A stretch of DNA of 64,000 nucleotides from JAFMPW01 sp041743085. Lineage in GTDB: Bacteria; Bacteroidota; Bacteroidia; Flavobacteriales; Flavobacteriaceae. Numbering within the stretch: position 1 is the first letter of the stretch; each line of letters begins with the position of its first letter. The position numbers were made by a program, and so were the translations under genes. Below are positions 45,901-54,164 of the stretch, piece by piece. Location of the stretch: positions 19,898 through 83,897 of the forward strand of contig JBGTNL010000081.1 in assembly GCA_041743085.1 (NCBI GenBank), read 5' to 3'. The notes below the pieces were generated by a model that was not told the DNA's origin, ran no database searches, and was given only the letters and a program-made list of their open reading frames with translations.

Positions 45901-46229
45901 ACCTGCAGATCAACAACTCAACTTTCTATTTCGATAACGTTTTGTTCGGACCCAGTGAGCTACAGGTATACGATGCAACCACACTTAGGCTACAGGAGGC
46001 TTCCTTAAGCTATTCCCTGCCGAGCAAATTCCTGGACAAAACGCCCTTTGGGGCCTTACAGTTCACGGTCTCGGGGCAGAACCTTTGGTTCAGGGCCTTT
46101 AACACCCCTAAAGGAGCCAATTTTGACCCTAATACGTCAGGAACCGGTGTAGGGAATGGATTTGGATTTGATTTTATCAACGGGCCCAGCTCCAGAAGGT
46201 ACGGATTTAGTGTAAAAGCATCATTCTAA
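42981..46229 (+). CDS. SusC/RagA-type TonB-dependent outer-membrane transporter
   Basis: Imports glycans or peptides with a SusD lid. Signal peptide 1-23 (LAFFVHLSFAQ). Carboxypeptidase-regulatory-like domain 25-105 (SGTVTDQEGLALPGVNIVVE). TonB-box-like EEVVVTALG at about 104, then plug (RVLQGKAAGVQITNQSGLSG, VIIRGLSTFSSSNQALFIVD). The barrel ends in RRYGFSVKASF. Length 1082 is typical. It lies 11 bp before its SusD partner. No sigma/FecR signalling gene is next to it, so regulation is not evident. Confidence 0.95.
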   Translation: MRTNLNGILTLFLAFFVHLSFAQDKTISGTVTDQEGLALPGVNIVVEGTTTGTQTDFDGNYSIEASPDQVLIFTYIGQKEVRRTVGAENSINVQMEEDAQALEEVVVTALGIKREKQALGYAVTEVGSDELEQRAEGDVARVLQGKAAGVQITNQSGLSGSGTNVIIRGLSTFSSSNQALFIVDGVPFSTDTNSQGRGGDRQDFINGNNGSSRFLDLDPNTIESVSVLKGLAAATLYGSQGRNGVVLITTKAGAAGGATGPKKTEVTVNSSIFFNEIASTPDYQDEYGNGFDQSFGWFFSNWGPSFRRGGAAGWGNQAAIDDNGTLAHPYSTSTAAVQAGFPEFQGARYDWRPYDSVGRFFKQGIINSNSVNISGGSDDGKIGFNVNYGYLSDKGFTPNNSVNRNTLSVGGRAQLSNRFTASGTMNFARTKFVSPPVALSTGNGATGTGSSVFGHLWFTPRSVDVIGLPFQNPIDGSSVYYRQGNDIQHPLWTIANAESSQETNRVFGQAALQYDLNDNLNIVYRAGLDIYSENNINLQNKGGISGGGDVRFQSGVYETWNNTNTIWDHNVVLNGDYSISEAINATFNVGATSRRQIFDQNGVASDGQQVFGVLRHFNFLNQNEIQNFTERNLVGLYGQLDFDYNRTLYLTLAGRNDWVSNFAQDNRAQFYPSASISFIPTAAFDGLKSENVLNYLKIRGGIGISANFESSAYPIASTLLLDTQDANDSNGANIVTNTTGVRLGNPNLQPETLEEIEVGIESRWWDGRITLDASLYTRKTNDLILDRPLDPASGFTVTATNIGEIKSEGVEADLNVTWLRGAEEGGFNWTSGLNFTAYETTVEDLGLDTDQVVYSGFSNLGNAAIEGEPLGVFFGSQVLRDANGNLVVGADGIYVQDPDDGIIGDPNPDWVANFRNSVSYRNFTLSFQWNYTQGGDIYSSTVSTLLGRGLIVETVDREDTYVLPGVDQNGNPNNLQINNSTFYFDNVLFGPSELQVYDATTLRLQEASLSYSLPSKFLDKTPFGALQFTVSGQNLWFRAFNTPKGANFDPNTSGTGVGNGFGFDFINGPSSRRYGFSVKASF

Positions 46230-46240
46230 GAATAAAAACT

Positions 46241-47962
46241 ATGAAAACAATGAAAAACATAAACAAATATATAACACTGGGCCTTCTTGGGGGTATGCTT
46301 GCCTTTCTCTCCTGTGAGACGACCGAGCTGGACATTACCTCCAACCCGAACGCACTTACCCCGGACCAGGCCAGTGCGGATTTCCTGCTGAATTCCATTC
46401 AGGAAGATTTTGTGCGGCAGTTTGATGGAGACGCGGATTTTGATAACAATGACAACTGGCAATCCGGTGGAAATACTACCGGTGACGGGTTCAATGAACT
46501 CGGCCAGGAACTCACCCGGATGATAAACGGGGCGGGCAGGAACTATGCCAGCTTTTACCAGGCCAGCGATATGGACGATGAATGGATCAACGCGTATCGG
46601 GGCATTCTTGCCGATATCCGGGCCATGAACCCTCTGGCGGAAGAAGCCGGGCAGACGCACCACATCGGTATTGGCCAATTTATAGAAGCATACCTCATGG
46701 TGACCATGGTAGACTTTTTTGGGGACGTGCCCTATTCGGAGGCAATTATGGGCGGGGAACAGGTATTTAACCCCTCTGTTGATCCGGGCGCCAGTATTTA
46801 TGATGCTTCCCTGGTGCTTTTAGACCAGGCGATCGCCAATTTTAACGGCGAAGCAACTTCCGATCCGTCAACGGATTTTTATTACGGAAATGACTACGAC
46901 AAATGGGTACTGGCTGCCAATACGCTGAAAATGAAGATCTACCTTCAGCGCCGCCTGGTAGACGCCAATGCGCTTACCAGTTTTAATGCCATTGTGGCTT
47001 CCGGCAACTACATTCAGGACACGGCAGACGATTTCGTATGGAACTGGGCTGCTACCAGCAATTCGCAGCCAGATTCCAGGCATCCCTGGTACGGGCTTAG
47101 TTACCAGAACGCCGGAGCCAACGGCTATATGTCTAACTGGTTGATGAACCTTATGGACACCATGGATGACCCAAGGATACGATTCTATTTTTACAGGCAG
47201 ACCAGCGCGGTACCGGGAGCGGAGATCCCGCCCAATGAAGAACTACTGAGCTGCTCTTTAGAATCACCACCGCAGCATTACGTTGATGGCGGCTTTACCT
47301 TCTGCTGGTTGGACAACGGTTATTGGGGCCGGGACCACGGGGATGCTGACGGTATTCCGCCGGATGGATTGTTAAGGGCTATCTACGGCGTATATCCGGT
47401 AGGAGGCCTGTTTGATGATGACAACTTTACCCCGGTTGGACTGGGTAGCGGTGCAGGCGGTACCGGAGTCACCAACCTTTTAACCGCCTTCGGAGCAGAC
47501 TTTATGATCGCCGAGGCCGCCATGGCCAGCGGGGACACCGCAGGGGCGGGGATTGCTTTGCTGACCGCTTTTGACAAGTCTATGGCCAAAGTACAGGGCT
47601 TTTTAGTGGGCCGGGAAGCCGGAGCTGACACCTCCTTTGAACCTACTCCTGCAGAGATTACGGCCTACCGCGCTACGATCGAGAGCAATTTTGCTGCCGC
47701 AGATGCGGATGGGAAATGGAATGTGCTGGCAGAGCAGTACTGGATTGCCCACTTCGGGAACGGCGTTGAGCCCTATAACTTCTACAGGAGAAATGAATTC
47801 CCAACCACGCTGCAGCCTAACCTCGAACCCAATCCGAGTACCTTTATACTGTCCATGTACTATCCGTCCAATGCGGTAAATACGAACTCGAATATCAGCC
47901 AGAAACCGGACCAGTCACAAACGGTTTTCTGGGATACGGGAGGAGTACCTCCTTCCAACTAA
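46241..47962 (+). CDS. SusD/RagB-family nutrient-binding outer-membrane lipoprotein (SusD-like_2 type)
   Basis: Lid of the SusC pore. Signal peptide with lipobox AFLSC (Cys25). LDITSNPNALTPDQASADFL is typical of the SusD-like_2 branch, followed by TPR-like helices (YRGILADIRAMNPLAEEAGQ, GIGQFIEAYLMVTMVDFFGD) with the signature DVPYSEA. C-terminus: WIAHFGNGVEPYNFYRRNEF. The branch is usually linked to peptide or amino-acid-type loci rather than classic polysaccharide loci, but substrate is undetermined. Length 573 residues. Confidence 0.9.
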   Translation: MKTMKNINKYITLGLLGGMLAFLSCETTELDITSNPNALTPDQASADFLLNSIQEDFVRQFDGDADFDNNDNWQSGGNTTGDGFNELGQELTRMINGAGRNYASFYQASDMDDEWINAYRGILADIRAMNPLAEEAGQTHHIGIGQFIEAYLMVTMVDFFGDVPYSEAIMGGEQVFNPSVDPGASIYDASLVLLDQAIANFNGEATSDPSTDFYYGNDYDKWVLAANTLKMKIYLQRRLVDANALTSFNAIVASGNYIQDTADDFVWNWAATSNSQPDSRHPWYGLSYQNAGANGYMSNWLMNLMDTMDDPRIRFYFYRQTSAVPGAEIPPNEELLSCSLESPPQHYVDGGFTFCWLDNGYWGRDHGDADGIPPDGLLRAIYGVYPVGGLFDDDNFTPVGLGSGAGGTGVTNLLTAFGADFMIAEAAMASGDTAGAGIALLTAFDKSMAKVQGFLVGREAGADTSFEPTPAEITAYRATIESNFAAADADGKWNVLAEQYWIAHFGNGVEPYNFYRRNEFPTTLQPNLEPNPSTFILSMYYPSNAVNTNSNISQKPDQSQTVFWDTGGVPPSN

Positions 47963-47992
47963 AAAAAAGCAATGAAAATAAAATCAGAATTT

Positions 47993-48865
47993 ATGAAAAA
48001 TTTTAAAATTTATATACTGCTGGTATTGGGGGTTCTTGGCACCTCCTGTAGCGTGGATGATCCGTTAACCGTTGAGGTTCAGGATACGGTAGGGCGGGGA
48101 GCCGTGATCAGGACCATAACTATTGATCCCAATGCATTTTTATTTAATGATACCGATTCACAATGGACCATAACCATGGAGGAACAGGACCATGAGGACG
48201 GGGACCTGTTGCAGGATGTGGAAGTGTATGTTGGCTTTGTGGATGGAACCGCAGCCAATGGTACCACAACGGCTACGGAAACTTTATTAACCACTATTCC
48301 GGCATCGGCCTTTTCTCCCGGCCCCAACGGGTTGCCGAGAACTACTTACTCCCTATCGTATGGAGAGGCCTTAAGCACTCTGGGACTTGCTTTTGATCCC
48401 AGTGTAGTAGATGGAGGGGATCAAATCAAAATTCGCCTGGTAATTAATTTAACGGATGGCAGATCATATACGGATACCGATCTGACAGGTGCCGTATCTG
48501 GCGGATCCTTCTTTTCCTCGCCTCTAACTTACAGGATAAATATCGTGTGTCCGCCTAAGGCAGGAGCCACAGGAACCTGGGTTATTAACATGCAGGATTC
48601 CTATGGAGACGGATGGAACGGGGCAAGCCTGGAGGTTACTATCGACGGTACAACAACGTCATATACATTTGATGTAGGAGCAGCAGCCAGTTTCACTTTT
48701 GACCTAGCTGCCGATGCCGAAGTGTTATCCATAATGTACACCTCCGGCGATTTTGATGAGGAAAATACTTTCCAGGTAATATCCCCAACAGCCCAGGTGG
48801 TCCTTGATCTTGGACCCACTCCCGCGGCAGGGGTGGAACTTCTGGATTACTGTAAAGATTTTTAA
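47993..48865 (+). CDS. Putative surface lipoprotein, third gene of the SusC/SusD operon
   Basis: Start placed at MKNFKIYILLVLGVLGTSC (Cys19) because it gives the lipobox; an earlier ATG at 47972 would add seven residues. N-terminal Ig-like beta domain (about 30-185), C-terminal beta region with NMQDSYGDGWNGASLEVTID, a DSYGDGWNG motif known from secreted calcium-type repeats. Likely a ligand-binding accessory (surface glycan- or peptide-binding) protein, inferred from position. No catalytic motif seen. Length 290 residues. Confidence 0.75.
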   Translation: MKNFKIYILLVLGVLGTSCSVDDPLTVEVQDTVGRGAVIRTITIDPNAFLFNDTDSQWTITMEEQDHEDGDLLQDVEVYVGFVDGTAANGTTTATETLLTTIPASAFSPGPNGLPRTTYSLSYGEALSTLGLAFDPSVVDGGDQIKIRLVINLTDGRSYTDTDLTGAVSGGSFFSSPLTYRINIVCPPKAGATGTWVINMQDSYGDGWNGASLEVTIDGTTTSYTFDVGAAASFTFDLAADAEVLSIMYTSGDFDEENTFQVISPTAQVVLDLGPTPAAGVELLDYCKDF

Positions 48866-48877
48866 TGGAATGCGAAT

Positions 48878-49042
48878 CTCTAATGTCCGGTTAAAGACCT
48901 AAGACTTGATGGTGACCAACCGAAATCATATAGTTGATTTCAGGTGCTTGTTGGCAATGTATGAAAAGTAAGCCCTTGGATAACAAATATAATGGGAACG
49001 CCCAATATACTTGCAGTTAAAAAGTTTTACCGGACATCAATA
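48878..49042. mobile_element. 165-bp MITE, copy 1, with 9-bp target duplication
   Basis: The element starts CTCTAATGTCCGGTTAAA and ends TTTTACCGGACATCAATA; the inner parts TGTCCGGT and ACCGGACA are complements. The flanks carry the same 9 bp, AATGCGAAT (48869-48877 and 49043-49051). A second copy is at 63585-63793. The 3' half of the two copies is almost identical over about 70 bp. It carries no gene. It falls in the 373-bp gap 48866-49238 together with a terminator. Confidence 0.85.
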
Positions 49043-49063
49043 AATGCGAATAAAGTTCAGTTT

Positions 49064-49095
49064 AAAAAGCCGTTCCTTAAAAGGACGGCTTTTTT
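49064..49095 (+). terminator. Terminator after the SusC/SusD operon
   Basis: AAAAAGCCGT, a bulged T, then CC pairs with GG and ACGGCTTTTTT; a T-run closes it. It lies 22 bp beyond the MITE, so the insertion separates it from the lipoprotein stop. Confidence 0.75.
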
Positions 49096-49211
49096 AGATT
49101 GAAATTTGATATATACTTCAATTGTTCCGATTCATTGGGTAGACCTGACTAGAACATTTTACATGCAACCCTTTTGTAGTGAAAACGGACGGCTTGAATG
49201 CCCTAATTTTG

Positions 49212-49219
49212 TAAATTTG
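49212..49219 (+). promoter_or_regulatory. Candidate -7 element (TAAATTTG) of the arylsulfotransferase-like gene
   Basis: Exact TAnnTTTG, 20 bp before the ATG at 49239. A -33 TTG lies 15 bp upstream, shorter than usual. Confidence 0.4.
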
Positions 49220-49238
49220 CTAACTAAAATTGCTTCCG

Positions 49239-50588
49239 ATGAAAATTGAGAAATTCCTTATGTGCCTGCTCGGCTCCATCTTTTTGATCGTTTTTGTGGC
49301 CTGCAATAATGATGAATCATCCCCAAATACCCCGGATCCCATAGAGGACTCGGATACAGATGACGACGATGACCTCCCCGAAGATACCACGGAAAACGAC
49401 ACCGGTACTACAGACCTGGGAAGCTTTGAGTTTTTTAATCGGGATGCCGCTGAAGACGGGTATATCCTGGTGAACGATGCCGGGAATAACCGGGCCTATA
49501 TCATGGACAAAGAAGCCAACCTGGTTCACGAATGGGCCTTGAGCAATAATATTGGGAATGACGTATTTTTACTTTCAAATGGAAAACTTCTGGCTTCCCT
49601 GGAGGCTGATGAGCCCAAAATAAAGTTCGGAGGCCAGGGGGGCAAGGTCCAGTTTATCGACAAGGATGGTACCATAGAATGGAATTTCAACTATTCTTCG
49701 GAAGACTATGAGTCCCATCACGATGCAGAACTTCTTCCCAACGGGAATATTATTGCAATGGTTTGGGAGAAAAAGACGGCGGAAGAGGCTATTGCCGCCG
49801 GTTATCAAATGGAAATTGATCTTTACCCCGAGGCCATTATCGAAATTGATCCGGCAACGGATGAAATTGTATGGGAATGGCACGCCTGGGATCATTTGGT
49901 GCAGGACTTTGATGACACTAAAGAAAATTTTGGATCCATTGCCGATAATCCGCAGCTTATTGACCTCAACTATGTTCAGATTGAGAATGGTGATATTATG
50001 CATGGAAATGCCATTGAATATGATGAGATCAATGATCATATTTACATCAGTTCAAATTTTTACCACGAGGTTTGGGTAATTGACCACAGTGCTACCACCG
50101 AAGAATCGGCTTCCCATACCGGAGGTAATTCAAATAAAGGTGGCGACCTGGTTTATCGCTTTGGAAATCCGGAGGCTTATGACAACTCTTTCGGGGAACG
50201 GTTATTTTACAACAATCATTTTCCCAACTTTACCGGAAATCACGGAACCAGCGACAGGAATATGCTGATTTTTGTGAACCGAATGAACGATACGGAGCAA
50301 TCAGTGGTTTATGAACTCCAACTGCCCTCGACCTTTGATTTAAAGGCCGGAGTGAACAATGAACCCGCAGTGGTCTGGTCTTTCACTGATAAGGATCTCT
50401 TTTCACCCAAGGTATCTGGCGCTGTACGCCTGGATAACGGTAATACGCTGATAACCGAAGGGGATTTTGGCTTTTGGGAGGTTACCGGGAAGGGTGAAGT
50501 TGTCTGGAAATTTGAAGGAGACGGCTTCTTTTGGAGGGGATATGATTTTCCCAAAGACGCTCCGGAGATAATAGCACTGGGACTTTAA
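49239..50588 (+). CDS. Arylsulfotransferase (ASST)-like lipoprotein with beta-propeller
   Basis: Family members move sulfate between phenolic compounds in the periplasm. Signal peptide with lipobox FVAC (Cys22), then an Asp/Glu/Thr-rich linker. The propeller follows: GYILVNDAGNNRAYIMDKEA, ESHHDAELLPNGNIIAMVWE with a His pair, DEIVWEWHAWDHLV, MHGNAIEYDEIND, and PNFTGNHGTSDRNMLIFVNR with a further His and Arg. Length 450. The active-site His of E. coli AssT cannot be assigned with certainty. Gap of 85 bp to the next gene, same direction. Confidence 0.75.
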   Translation: MKIEKFLMCLLGSIFLIVFVACNNDESSPNTPDPIEDSDTDDDDDLPEDTTENDTGTTDLGSFEFFNRDAAEDGYILVNDAGNNRAYIMDKEANLVHEWALSNNIGNDVFLLSNGKLLASLEADEPKIKFGGQGGKVQFIDKDGTIEWNFNYSSEDYESHHDAELLPNGNIIAMVWEKKTAEEAIAAGYQMEIDLYPEAIIEIDPATDEIVWEWHAWDHLVQDFDDTKENFGSIADNPQLIDLNYVQIENGDIMHGNAIEYDEINDHIYISSNFYHEVWVIDHSATTEESASHTGGNSNKGGDLVYRFGNPEAYDNSFGERLFYNNHFPNFTGNHGTSDRNMLIFVNRMNDTEQSVVYELQLPSTFDLKAGVNNEPAVVWSFTDKDLFSPKVSGAVRLDNGNTLITEGDFGFWEVTGKGEVVWKFEGDGFFWRGYDFPKDAPEIIALGL

Positions 50589-50622
50589 ACGATTATAAGC
50601 AGATTACTTGAATATATAAAAT

Positions 50623-50630
50623 TAGCTTTG
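50623..50630 (+). promoter_or_regulatory. Candidate -7 element (TAGCTTTG) of the FG-GAP/UnbV lipoprotein gene
   Basis: Exact TAnnTTTG, 43 bp before the ATG at 50674. The -33 half is not evident; a TTG lies 12 bp upstream. Confidence 0.35.
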
Positions 50631-50673
50631 TAACATTTTTTTTACAAAATTAGATAGTAGCACAAATTAACTA

Positions 50674-53600
50674 ATGTATAACAGCCGCTCATACCCCTTT
50701 TCCCTAATACTAAAAAATGTACTCAAGGGAATTGGTTGCCTGCTTTTCATAACGGGATGTAAGGATCAGATCGGCGAAAAGAACAAAGCGGGCCATTCTA
50801 CGCCCGCTGTGACCACTGCCGTATTTGAAAAAATAGATGCATCGGTAAGCGGTATTAATTTCGCAAATGCCCTTACCCACAATGTAGCCACCAATGAAAA
50901 TCTCTTTGATTTTGATTATTTCTATAACGGGGCAGGTGTGGGCGTGGAGGATTTGGACAACGACGGGCTGCTGGATGTGTTTTTCTGCGGAAACCAGGTG
51001 CAGAATAAACTATTCCTGAATACCGGAAACCTCATCTTCAGGGACATTTCGGAACCTTCCAAAATCAATATGGGTAAAGGCTGGTCTAACGGGGTAACGT
51101 TTGTGGATATCAATGAGGATGGCTGGATGGACATTTATATTTCCCGGGGCGGCCCCGGTGAGCGAAACACCCGGAAGAACCTGTTGTTTATAAATCAAAC
51201 AGACACCACATTCTCAGAAATGGCAGAGCAATACGGCCTGGCCGATATGGGGATAAGCACCCAGTCCGCTTTCTTTGATTTTGACAAGGATGGCGACCTG
51301 GACTGTATTGTGATGAACGAAACTGAACTGCACGGTGTAGATCCCATTAACCTCTACAAAATAGTGGAGAAAGACGAGGACCTGTTGTACTACAGCAGTT
51401 CTCATCTGTACCGGAACGACGGCGGAAAATTCACGGATGTTACTAAAAAATCAGGGCTTCTGCGACCCATCTTCGGACTGGGCCTTTCAGTAAGTGATAT
51501 TAACGATGATGGTTGGCTCGATATTTATATAGCCAGTGATTATTACATCCCGGACGCGATGTTCATGAACAATGGGGATGGTACCTTTGAGGATCAAATA
51601 AAAACGCATACCAGGCAAATTTCCTACTACGGCATGGGGATAGACATTGCCGACGTGAACAACGATGCGCAACAGGATATCTTTGTTCTGGACATGGCTT
51701 CGAGAGACCATATCCGATCCAAAACCTTAATGGCTTCCATGAACACCGGGCGTTTTAACTACCTGGTAAATACAGCGGGATTCCACCACCAATACATGTT
51801 CAACTCCCTGCAGCTCAATGAGGGCGGGGGAAAGTTTAGCGATATTGCGCAATTAACAGGGACGGCAAACACGGATTGGAGTTGGTCAGCCTTATTCTCA
51901 GACCTGGATCTGGACGGTATGAAGGACCTCCATATTACCAACGGCTACAGAAGGTACGCCCTGGATAATGATCTTCAGATGAGGGTTATGGAGGCTAAAA
52001 AGAAATATGGGAACAATGTCCCCCTGGAAGTTAAGACCAGGCTATATGAGTCCATGCCTTCCGAAAAACTCCCCAACATCCTTTTCAAAAGCAATTCGGA
52101 AATGCACTATCAAAATGTAGCTGATGCATGGGGAATGGATGATTTCACATTCAGTAACGGGGCTGCCATTGGCGATCTGGACAATGACGGCGATCTGGAC
52201 ATCCTGATAAACAATATGGATGAAAATGCCTTCCTCTATAAAAATATGGCTGTCGAAAGCGAACTTGGCAATTTTCTTAAGGTAAATACCCGGGGGAAAC
52301 TTTCCGAAAGTTTTGCCAGGGTGCGGATATCCTATGGCAGCACCACGCAGTTAATAGAATCCAAAAGAGTCAGGGGTTACAGGTCGGCCCCGGAAAGCGG
52401 CGCCCATTTTGGGGTCGGGAAGGCTAATAAAATTGATACGGTGACCGTTTACTGGCCCTCCGGGAAAATGGAAGAGAGGTATAATGTTCCCGCAAATTCC
52501 GTTCTCCTGTTTGAGGAAAAAAACGCCGTTATCAACAGTATCCAAAACAAGGAAACTGTAAAACCCTTGTTTAAAAAGGCTGACCCCAAAAAGTGGAACC
52601 TGAATTTTGTGCATGAGGAAAATACATACGATGATTTTGAGTTGGAAGTGCTGCTCCCCTATAAACAATCTACCCTGGGTCCGTTTATCTCCAAAGGGGA
52701 TGTGAACAACGACGGGTTGGAAGACTTCTATATAGGTGGGGCATCCGGGCAACCCGGCGAATTGTATCTTCAAACTGCCGGTGGCTTTACCAACAATACT
52801 TCTGCTGACCTGAAGAATGACAGGGGTTATGAAGATATGGAATCCGTTTTCTTTGATTTTGACGGGGATAACGACCTGGATCTGTTTGTGGTCAGCGGGG
52901 GGAACGAATTTGAGGAGCATTCTTCCTATTATCAGGACCGGCTTTATATCAACGATGGTCGCGGGCAATTTAAGAGAGCGTCCATAGATGCGCTTACAAA
53001 ATATGCGAAAAGCGGTAAATCCGTAGCCGTTCTGGATTTTGACCAGGATGGTGACAAGGACCTGTTGGTGGGTAACCGGATAAGGCCTAAAAATTATCCC
53101 AATTACGCCCCTTCAACGCTTTATGAAAATACCAATGGCAACTTAAGGGACGTTACCTCTGAAAAGGCGGGCGAACTATTGGATTTTGGCATTATAAACA
53201 GTATCCTGGTCACCGATTTTAACAATGATGGCTGGGAGGATTTTATTGTTGCCGGTGAATGGACCGATATCGGTTTTTTTCAAAACCAAAAGGGGAATTT
53301 TAAATCGCTATCGGACAAAAGTGAGGCGCTAAAGGAAAAGGGTTGGTGGTTCTCCATCAATGAAACGGATGTTAATAACGACGGACTTAAGGACTACGTT
53401 CTGGGAAATGTGGGTTTAAACCTTAAATTTGGCACGAGCAGGGAAAAACCCCTGAAGATCTACGCTACGGACTTCGATGAAAACGGCACCAACGATATCG
53501 TTTTAAGTAAGGAGTACAACGGCAACTATGTGCCGGTCCGCGGCAGGGAATGTTCCTCCCAGCAAATGCCCTTTATCAAGAGTAAATACCCCTCCTATGA

Positions 53601-54048
53601 ATCCTTTGCAAAGGCAACGCTTACGGATGTATTCGGTGAAAAATTAGCGGTCTCTTACCAAAATGAAGTCACGGATTTCAGATCCATTTTGCTATTGAAT
53701 AAAGGAAATGGGAAATTTGAAAAAAAAGTGCTCCCGATAGCCGCTCAGATGGCGCCGGTATTATCGGCTTGCTTTGTAGACCTTAACGAAGATGGTTTTG
53801 AAGATTGTATTGTAGCCGGCAATATCTATGAAACAGAAGTGGAAACGCCACGATTGGATGCGTTTTCGGGGACCGTATTGCTGTCTAACCAGGTAGACGG
53901 ATATGTTACCATGCCCCGAACCAAATCCGGCATCTACATGGAGGGCAATGTAAAAGATCTTGCACTACTTAAGCATGGGACTAAAACCCTGCTGCTCAAT
54001 ACGGCAAATAACGGCCCGTTGGGGGTGTATGAACTTGAAAAGAATTAA
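50674..54048 (+). CDS. FG-GAP/VCBS-repeat and ASPIC/UnbV-domain lipoprotein
   Basis: Large surface lipoprotein. Lipobox LFITGC (Cys29). About fourteen D.D.DG..D calcium-type repeats, for example DLDNDGLLDVF, DINDDGWLDIY, DLDNDGDLDIL, DFDQDGDKDLL and DLNEDGFEDC, in two propeller blocks. Between them lies an ASPIC/UnbV segment (ESGAHFGVGKANKIDTVTVY, then WPSGKMEERYNVP). Length 1124. Function unknown; members near SusC/SusD genes are thought to bind glycans or proteins. Both flanks are non-coding, so it is its own transcript or follows the ASST gene. Confidence 0.88.
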   Translation: MYNSRSYPFSLILKNVLKGIGCLLFITGCKDQIGEKNKAGHSTPAVTTAVFEKIDASVSGINFANALTHNVATNENLFDFDYFYNGAGVGVEDLDNDGLLDVFFCGNQVQNKLFLNTGNLIFRDISEPSKINMGKGWSNGVTFVDINEDGWMDIYISRGGPGERNTRKNLLFINQTDTTFSEMAEQYGLADMGISTQSAFFDFDKDGDLDCIVMNETELHGVDPINLYKIVEKDEDLLYYSSSHLYRNDGGKFTDVTKKSGLLRPIFGLGLSVSDINDDGWLDIYIASDYYIPDAMFMNNGDGTFEDQIKTHTRQISYYGMGIDIADVNNDAQQDIFVLDMASRDHIRSKTLMASMNTGRFNYLVNTAGFHHQYMFNSLQLNEGGGKFSDIAQLTGTANTDWSWSALFSDLDLDGMKDLHITNGYRRYALDNDLQMRVMEAKKKYGNNVPLEVKTRLYESMPSEKLPNILFKSNSEMHYQNVADAWGMDDFTFSNGAAIGDLDNDGDLDILINNMDENAFLYKNMAVESELGNFLKVNTRGKLSESFARVRISYGSTTQLIESKRVRGYRSAPESGAHFGVGKANKIDTVTVYWPSGKMEERYNVPANSVLLFEEKNAVINSIQNKETVKPLFKKADPKKWNLNFVHEENTYDDFELEVLLPYKQSTLGPFISKGDVNNDGLEDFYIGGASGQPGELYLQTAGGFTNNTSADLKNDRGYEDMESVFFDFDGDNDLDLFVVSGGNEFEEHSSYYQDRLYINDGRGQFKRASIDALTKYAKSGKSVAVLDFDQDGDKDLLVGNRIRPKNYPNYAPSTLYENTNGNLRDVTSEKAGELLDFGIINSILVTDFNNDGWEDFIVAGEWTDIGFFQNQKGNFKSLSDKSEALKEKGWWFSINETDVNNDGLKDYVLGNVGLNLKFGTSREKPLKIYATDFDENGTNDIVLSKEYNGNYVPVRGRECSSQQMPFIKSKYPSYESFAKATLTDVFGEKLAVSYQNEVTDFRSILLLNKGNGKFEKKVLPIAAQMAPVLSACFVDLNEDGFEDCIVAGNIYETEVETPRLDAFSGTVLLSNQVDGYVTMPRTKSGIYMEGNVKDLALLKHGTKTLLLNTANNGPLGVYELEKN

Positions 54049-54114
54049 GGTCCCCTTAACTGCTTACGGGCTCTTCTTATTAGCCAAGTCTAATATTACC
54101 ACACCACACCTGGC

Positions 54115-54138
54115 TGTGCGAAGTTTAAACTTCGCACA
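54115..54138. repeat. Perfect 24-bp palindrome upstream of rlmB
   Basis: Half-site TGTGCGAAGTTT followed by its complement. A T5 stretch follows about 9 bp later, so it could act as the terminator of the upstream lipoprotein transcript, or be a binding site. The rlmB ATG is 27 bp after its end. Confidence 0.85.
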
Positions 54139-54164
54139 ACTCGCTTTTTGGTTAGTTTTACAGT

